A stretch of 58,298 bases of DNA from DATLSM01 sp049585815 (GTDB lineage Bacteria; Actinomycetota; Thermoleophilia; Solirubrobacterales; 70-9), in assembly GCA_049585815.1 (NCBI GenBank), contig JBAVAR010000004.1, forward strand, positions 1 through 58,298. Direction: 5' to 3'. The translations under genes were made by a program, and so were the position numbers. The notes beneath the pieces were generated by a model. The model did no database searches. It was not told where the DNA came from and saw only the letters and a list, made by a program, of their open reading frames with translations. This document shows positions 57,220 through 58,298 of the stretch, piece by piece. The first letter of the stretch is position 1; each line of letters begins with the position of its first letter.

Positions 57220-58298
57220 GTGCTCCTCACCGCCGTCGAAGCGAGGCCGCTGCGAAGTCTCGATCGGGTGCGGGTCGAGCTGGGGCCTGGGATCATCAGT
57301 CTTGTCGGTCCCAATGGCACCGGCAAGACGAACCTCCTGGAGGCTCTCTACTTCGGCCTCACCGGCCGCTCCTTCCGAACGGGCGACCGCCGCGATCTGA
57401 TCCCCTTCGGCGGTTCGCTGGCACGGGCCGAGTGCTCGATCCGCGACGGAGATGGGATCGAGCACATTCTGTTGGCCTCGATCAGCAGGACGGAGGGGCG
57501 GCGTCACCTTCTTGACGGGAGTCCGGCCAACCCGGCGACCATGATCCGCAGCCGACCGCCGGTGGCGGTCTTCTCCCCCGATCGCCTCGCCCTGGTCAAG
57601 GGCCCCCCCTCCGAGAGGCGCGCCCATCTCGACGAGTTCGTGGCGGCCCGCTGGCCCTCGCGGGTGGGGCTGCGCAAGCGCTACGGCCAGGTGCTCGCCC
57701 AGCGCAATGCGCTGCTGGTGCGCCAGGCCTCCGGATCGGCAAGTGTCGATCTTGGTATCTGGGACGCGGCGCTTGCCGAGGCGGCTGAGCCACTGATCGC
57801 CGCGCGGGCGGAGGCGGTCGAGGCGCTCGCCGGGCGCTTCGCGCAGACCGCGGCCGAGCTGGGCCTGGAGGGGACCGCCAGCCTCGAGTACGCCTCCCGG
57901 GCGAGTGGCAGCGCCGCCGAGATCCGCCAAGGTCTGGAGCAGCGCCGCGAGCAGGACCTGAGGATGGGACGCAGCTCGTGGGGCCCTCACCTTGACGAGC
58001 TGAAGCTCTCCACCGCCGGTCGGTCGCTGCGCCGTTACGGCTCCCAGGGTCAACAGAGGATCGCGCTCCTCTCTCTCCTTTTCGCCGAGCGCGACGCCCT
58101 GCTGGAGGCCCGGCGGGTGACCCCCCTGATGCTCCTTGACGATGTGATGAGCGAGCTCGACCCACGCCGGCGCGAACGCTTGGTCGAGAGGCTCGAGTCA
58201 GGGGGGCAGGCGCTGGTGACGGCCGCTGATGAGGAGTCGGTCCCGGCGCCGGCCAGGAAAAACATGGTGCGGATGCCGTGGAGCCCGCCCCCCAGGGC
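57220..58298 (+). CDS. recF: DNA replication and repair protein RecF (3' end outside window)
   Basis: The frame from GTG 57220 is open to the window end (359 codons visible). The N-terminal Walker A GPNGTGKTNLLEAL is at about 30-43, the ABC-type signature GSQGQQRIALLSLLF and Walker B MLLDDVMSELD follow. RecF loads RecA at gaps with RecOR. The usual dnaA-dnaN-recF order supports the assignment. The last visible residues (RMPWSPPPR) may be near the true C-terminus. Confidence 0.93.
   Translation, partial: MLLTAVEARPLRSLDRVRVELGPGIISLVGPNGTGKTNLLEALYFGLTGRSFRTGDRRDLIPFGGSLARAECSIRDGDGIEHILLASISRTEGRRHLLDGSPANPATMIRSRPPVAVFSPDRLALVKGPPSERRAHLDEFVAARWPSRVGLRKRYGQVLAQRNALLVRQASGSASVDLGIWDAALAEAAEPLIAARAEAVEALAGRFAQTAAELGLEGTASLEYASRASGSAAEIRQGLEQRREQDLRMGRSSWGPHLDELKLSTAGRSLRRYGSQGQQRIALLSLLFAERDALLEARRVTPLMLLDDVMSELDPRRRERLVERLESGGQALVTAADEESVPAPARKNMVRMPWSPPPR

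Noticed and set aside
56848..58053. 401-aa minus-strand ORF across dnaN/recF
   Set aside because: Antisense to dnaN and recF, whose order and motifs are unambiguous.

Overview
The window is GC-rich chromosomal DNA with tightly packed genes, frequent GTG/TTG starts and many 1-4 nt stop/start overlaps. It reads as the replication-origin region of an actinobacterium. The gene families point to the Thermoleophilia/Solirubrobacterales: six clustered MCE proteins, menaquinone and a fused cytochrome b/c subunit, and a heme cluster with a fused siroheme-decarboxylase-like protein. That placement is inferred from gene content, not from a phylogeny. I see no rRNA, CRISPR array, insertion sequence or prophage.

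Layout, left part. 0-6.3 kb holds the end of thiL, a small FlgM-like gene facing a response regulator/histidine kinase/HtrA-lipoprotein operon, and two trehalose-type glycosyltransferases (TreT-like GT4 and OtsA-like GT20). 6.4-11.9 kb is a housekeeping run: rpsF-ssb-rpsR-rplI, a terminator, dnaB, a DnaC-like helicase loader and purA. A TetR regulator follows. 12.8-27.1 kb is a lipid-transport locus: a secreted four-cysteine protein, a six-gene MCE operon (minus strand), a 410-bp spacer with a perfect TTGAT-N4-ATCAA palindrome, a large MMPL/RND transporter, and a second secreted protein with the same four-cysteine spacing as the first. 27.1-30.1 kb carries tRNA-Lys and then a carbonic anhydrase/TetR pair with a clear palindromic operator and a methyltransferase; it looks more accessory.

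Middle and right part. 30.3-32.1 kb is tatA-tatC plus a membrane-anchored helical-repeat protein. 32.3-40.4 kb is a minus-strand bioenergetic cluster: hemB, AhbA-AhbB fusion, hemL, a conserved unknown, Rieske protein, cytochrome b, cytochrome b/c fusion, menG and a polyprenyl diphosphate synthase. Together these supply heme, menaquinone and the quinol:cytochrome c reductase that uses both. 40.5-49.5 kb has an ABC exporter, a YmdB phosphodiesterase, a membrane glycosyltransferase/phosphodiesterase/membrane-protein operon, a PLP aminotransferase and ddl. 49.5-58.3 kb is the classical origin block: bifunctional-nuclease gene behind tRNA-Ile, parB, parA, rsmG, khpB, yidC, yidD, rnpA and rpmH on the minus strand, facing dnaA, dnaN and recF (cut by the window end) on the plus strand. 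A parS site sits at the rnpA/yidD junction and a candidate oriC lies between dnaA and dnaN.

The most unusual observations are the pair of secreted proteins with identical cysteine spacing that bracket the MCE/MMPL locus, the six-gene MCE operon without YrbE permease or ATPase genes, the Fnr-type palindrome ahead of it, the TetR operator module, and the AhbA-AhbB fusion within a heme-quinone-bc1 cluster.
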